From Oscillospiraceae bacterium (GTDB lineage Bacteria; Bacillota_A; Clostridia; Oscillospirales; Oscillospiraceae): a DNA stretch of 5,722 nt. The notes under the pieces are model-generated. The model had not been told where the DNA came from, made no database searches, and saw nothing but the letters and a program-made list of their open reading frames with translations. Shown here piece after piece: positions 4,717-5,722 of the stretch (within the stretch, counting starts at the first letter, position 1; each line of letters opens with the position of its first letter). The stretch covers positions 1-5,722 of the forward strand of contig CADAPN010000232.1 of the NCBI GenBank assembly GCA_902789835.1, given 5' to 3'. A program made the translations under genes and the position numbers.

Positions 4717-5722
4717 GATACAGACCATGAACAAGATCGCGGCCGCCGGGATCGAAGCTTTGGAGAAGAACGGCTGCCAGGTCGGCGAAAACATCAAGTA
4801 TCCCACAGGCCTGCTGCTGCGCAGCGCGGACCTGCACGAGATGGAATTCCCGGAGAGTCTGCTGGCGATCGCGCGGGCCGGAGCCGGGTACAACAACATT
4901 CCGGTGGACCGCTGCACGGAAGAAGGAATCGTGGTTTTCAACGCACCCGGAGCCAACGCACAGGCGGTGAAGGAGCAGGAGATCTGCTCTCTCGTGATGG
5001 CGTCCCGCGACATCCTCGGGAGTATCGCGTGGGTACAGTCCATTGCCGGGGAAGGAGATAAAATCCCCGAACTGGTCGAGAAAAAGAAGTCCTCCTTTGC
5101 AGGCCCCGAGCTGCTGGGCAAGACGCTGGGCGTCATCGGCCTGGGCGCGGTGGGCGCCTTGGTGGCAAACGTGGGCGTGGACCTGAACATGCGCGTCCTG
5201 GGCTATGACCCGTTCCTGTCAGTCGACGCGGCCTGGCGGCTTTCCCGCAAGGTCATCCACACGGAGAACCTGGAAGAGCTTTATGAAAACTGCGACTATA
5301 TCAGCATCAATGTCCCCTTCACCGACAGCACCCATCACATGCTGAACGCCGAGGCCTTTGCCAAGATGAAGGACGGCGTGCGCATCATCAACGAATCCCG
5401 GGCTGAAGTGGTGGATGACGAAGACATGACGGAAGCGCTTCGCAGCGGGAAGGTCGCAAAGTATGTGACGGACTTCCCCAATGAGACCATTCTCAAGGCG
5501 CCGAATGTGATTGCAATGCCGCATCTGGGCGCCTGCACGCCGGAGAGCGAAGACCGCTGTGCCGAGATGGCGGCCAACGAGATGTATGACTATCTGCTGA
5601 ACGGGAACATCCGCAACTCCGTGAATCTGCCGGATATCTATCTGAACCGGGCAGGGACCTGCCGCCTCTGCGTCATTCATCGGAACGTGCCCCGCATGCT
5701 GACCAGGATTCTGGATTTCATC
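4709..5722 (+). CDS. serA: D-3-phosphoglycerate dehydrogenase, C-terminus cut by the window end
   Basis: SerA oxidises 3-phosphoglycerate to 3-phosphohydroxypyruvate with NAD, the first step of serine synthesis. The 338 residues visible begin MFKIQTMNKIAAAGIEALEK, matching the start of the short clostridial form of about 390 residues. The substrate domain has RAGAGYNNIPVDRC (56-69) and NAPGANAQAVKE (78-89). The NAD fold has GVIGLGAVG (141-149) with Asp167 in GYDPF at the end of the second strand. Catalytic Arg231 (NESRAEVV), Glu259 (DFPNE) and His272 (PHLGACTPES) are all present. From about residue 318 an ACT regulatory domain begins (CRLCVIHRNVPRM) and runs off the window, with some 50 residues missing. 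The ATG overlaps the serC stop; AGGAG at 4691-4695 is 13 nt upstream, so coupling to serC translation is likely. The Gly usually following the catalytic Arg is Ala here. Confidence 0.93.
   Translation, partial: MFKIQTMNKIAAAGIEALEKNGCQVGENIKYPTGLLLRSADLHEMEFPESLLAIARAGAGYNNIPVDRCTEEGIVVFNAPGANAQAVKEQEICSLVMASRDILGSIAWVQSIAGEGDKIPELVEKKKSSFAGPELLGKTLGVIGLGAVGALVANVGVDLNMRVLGYDPFLSVDAAWRLSRKVIHTENLEELYENCDYISINVPFTDSTHHMLNAEAFAKMKDGVRIINESRAEVVDDEDMTEALRSGKVAKYVTDFPNETILKAPNVIAMPHLGACTPESEDRCAEMAANEMYDYLLNGNIRNSVNLPDIYLNRAGTCRLCVIHRNVPRMLTRILDFI

Noticed and set aside
4282..5190. A 302-codon open frame on the - strand across serC and serA
   Set aside because: It is antisense to well-recognised SerC and SerA coding sequence and its translation shows no family features.

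Overview
The window reads as a chromosomal segment of a GC-rich, gut-type Clostridia (Firmicutes/Bacillota), probably Oscillospiraceae/Lachnospiraceae-like. This is inferred from strong AGGAGG-type Shine-Dalgarno sites, the M29 aminopeptidase, an ECF-like sigma factor of the type common in Clostridia, and a serC-serA pair whose SerA is the short ACT-domain form. All real genes lie on the + strand. I see no RNA genes, CRISPR arrays or insertion sequences.

Layout. Positions 1-123 hold an upstream region with a perfect 14-bp dyad and a plausible sigma-A promoter. They are followed by a single-gene unit for an M29-family metallo-aminopeptidase (124-1362), closed by a GC-rich hairpin (1394-1423). 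A 192-bp gap then carries a 13-bp perfect palindrome just before the second unit. That unit is a sigma factor gene (GTG start at 1555, ends 2115) overlapping by ATGA a single-pass membrane protein gene that is most likely its anti-sigma partner. The membrane protein is split: reading frame 2112-2957 continues without homology break in another frame to 3388, which points to a one-base deletion near 2936-2941. A perfect 15-bp stem hairpin (3418-3455) ends this unit.

The third unit is the serine biosynthesis operon. It is driven by an exact consensus promoter (TTGACA, 17 bp, TATAAT; 3544-3572) whose -35 box sits between the arms of an 8-bp inverted repeat. serC (3615-4716) is interrupted by an exact 19-bp tandem duplication (4322-4359). 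The duplication shifts the frame after residue 242; removing one copy restores a normal 360-residue phosphoserine aminotransferase. serA (4709 to the window end) overlaps the end of serC by 8 nt, keeps its catalytic Arg/Glu/His, and runs off the window inside its C-terminal ACT domain. SerA makes 3-phosphohydroxypyruvate from 3-phosphoglycerate, and SerC would transaminate it to phosphoserine.

The most notable points are the two independent gene disruptions within about 1.4 kb (one a perfect, potentially reversible tandem duplication in a biosynthetic gene), the dyad-embraced consensus promoter of the serine operon, and the sigma/membrane-protein pair with a large extracytoplasmic domain. I do not see evidence for a wholly new multi-gene system.
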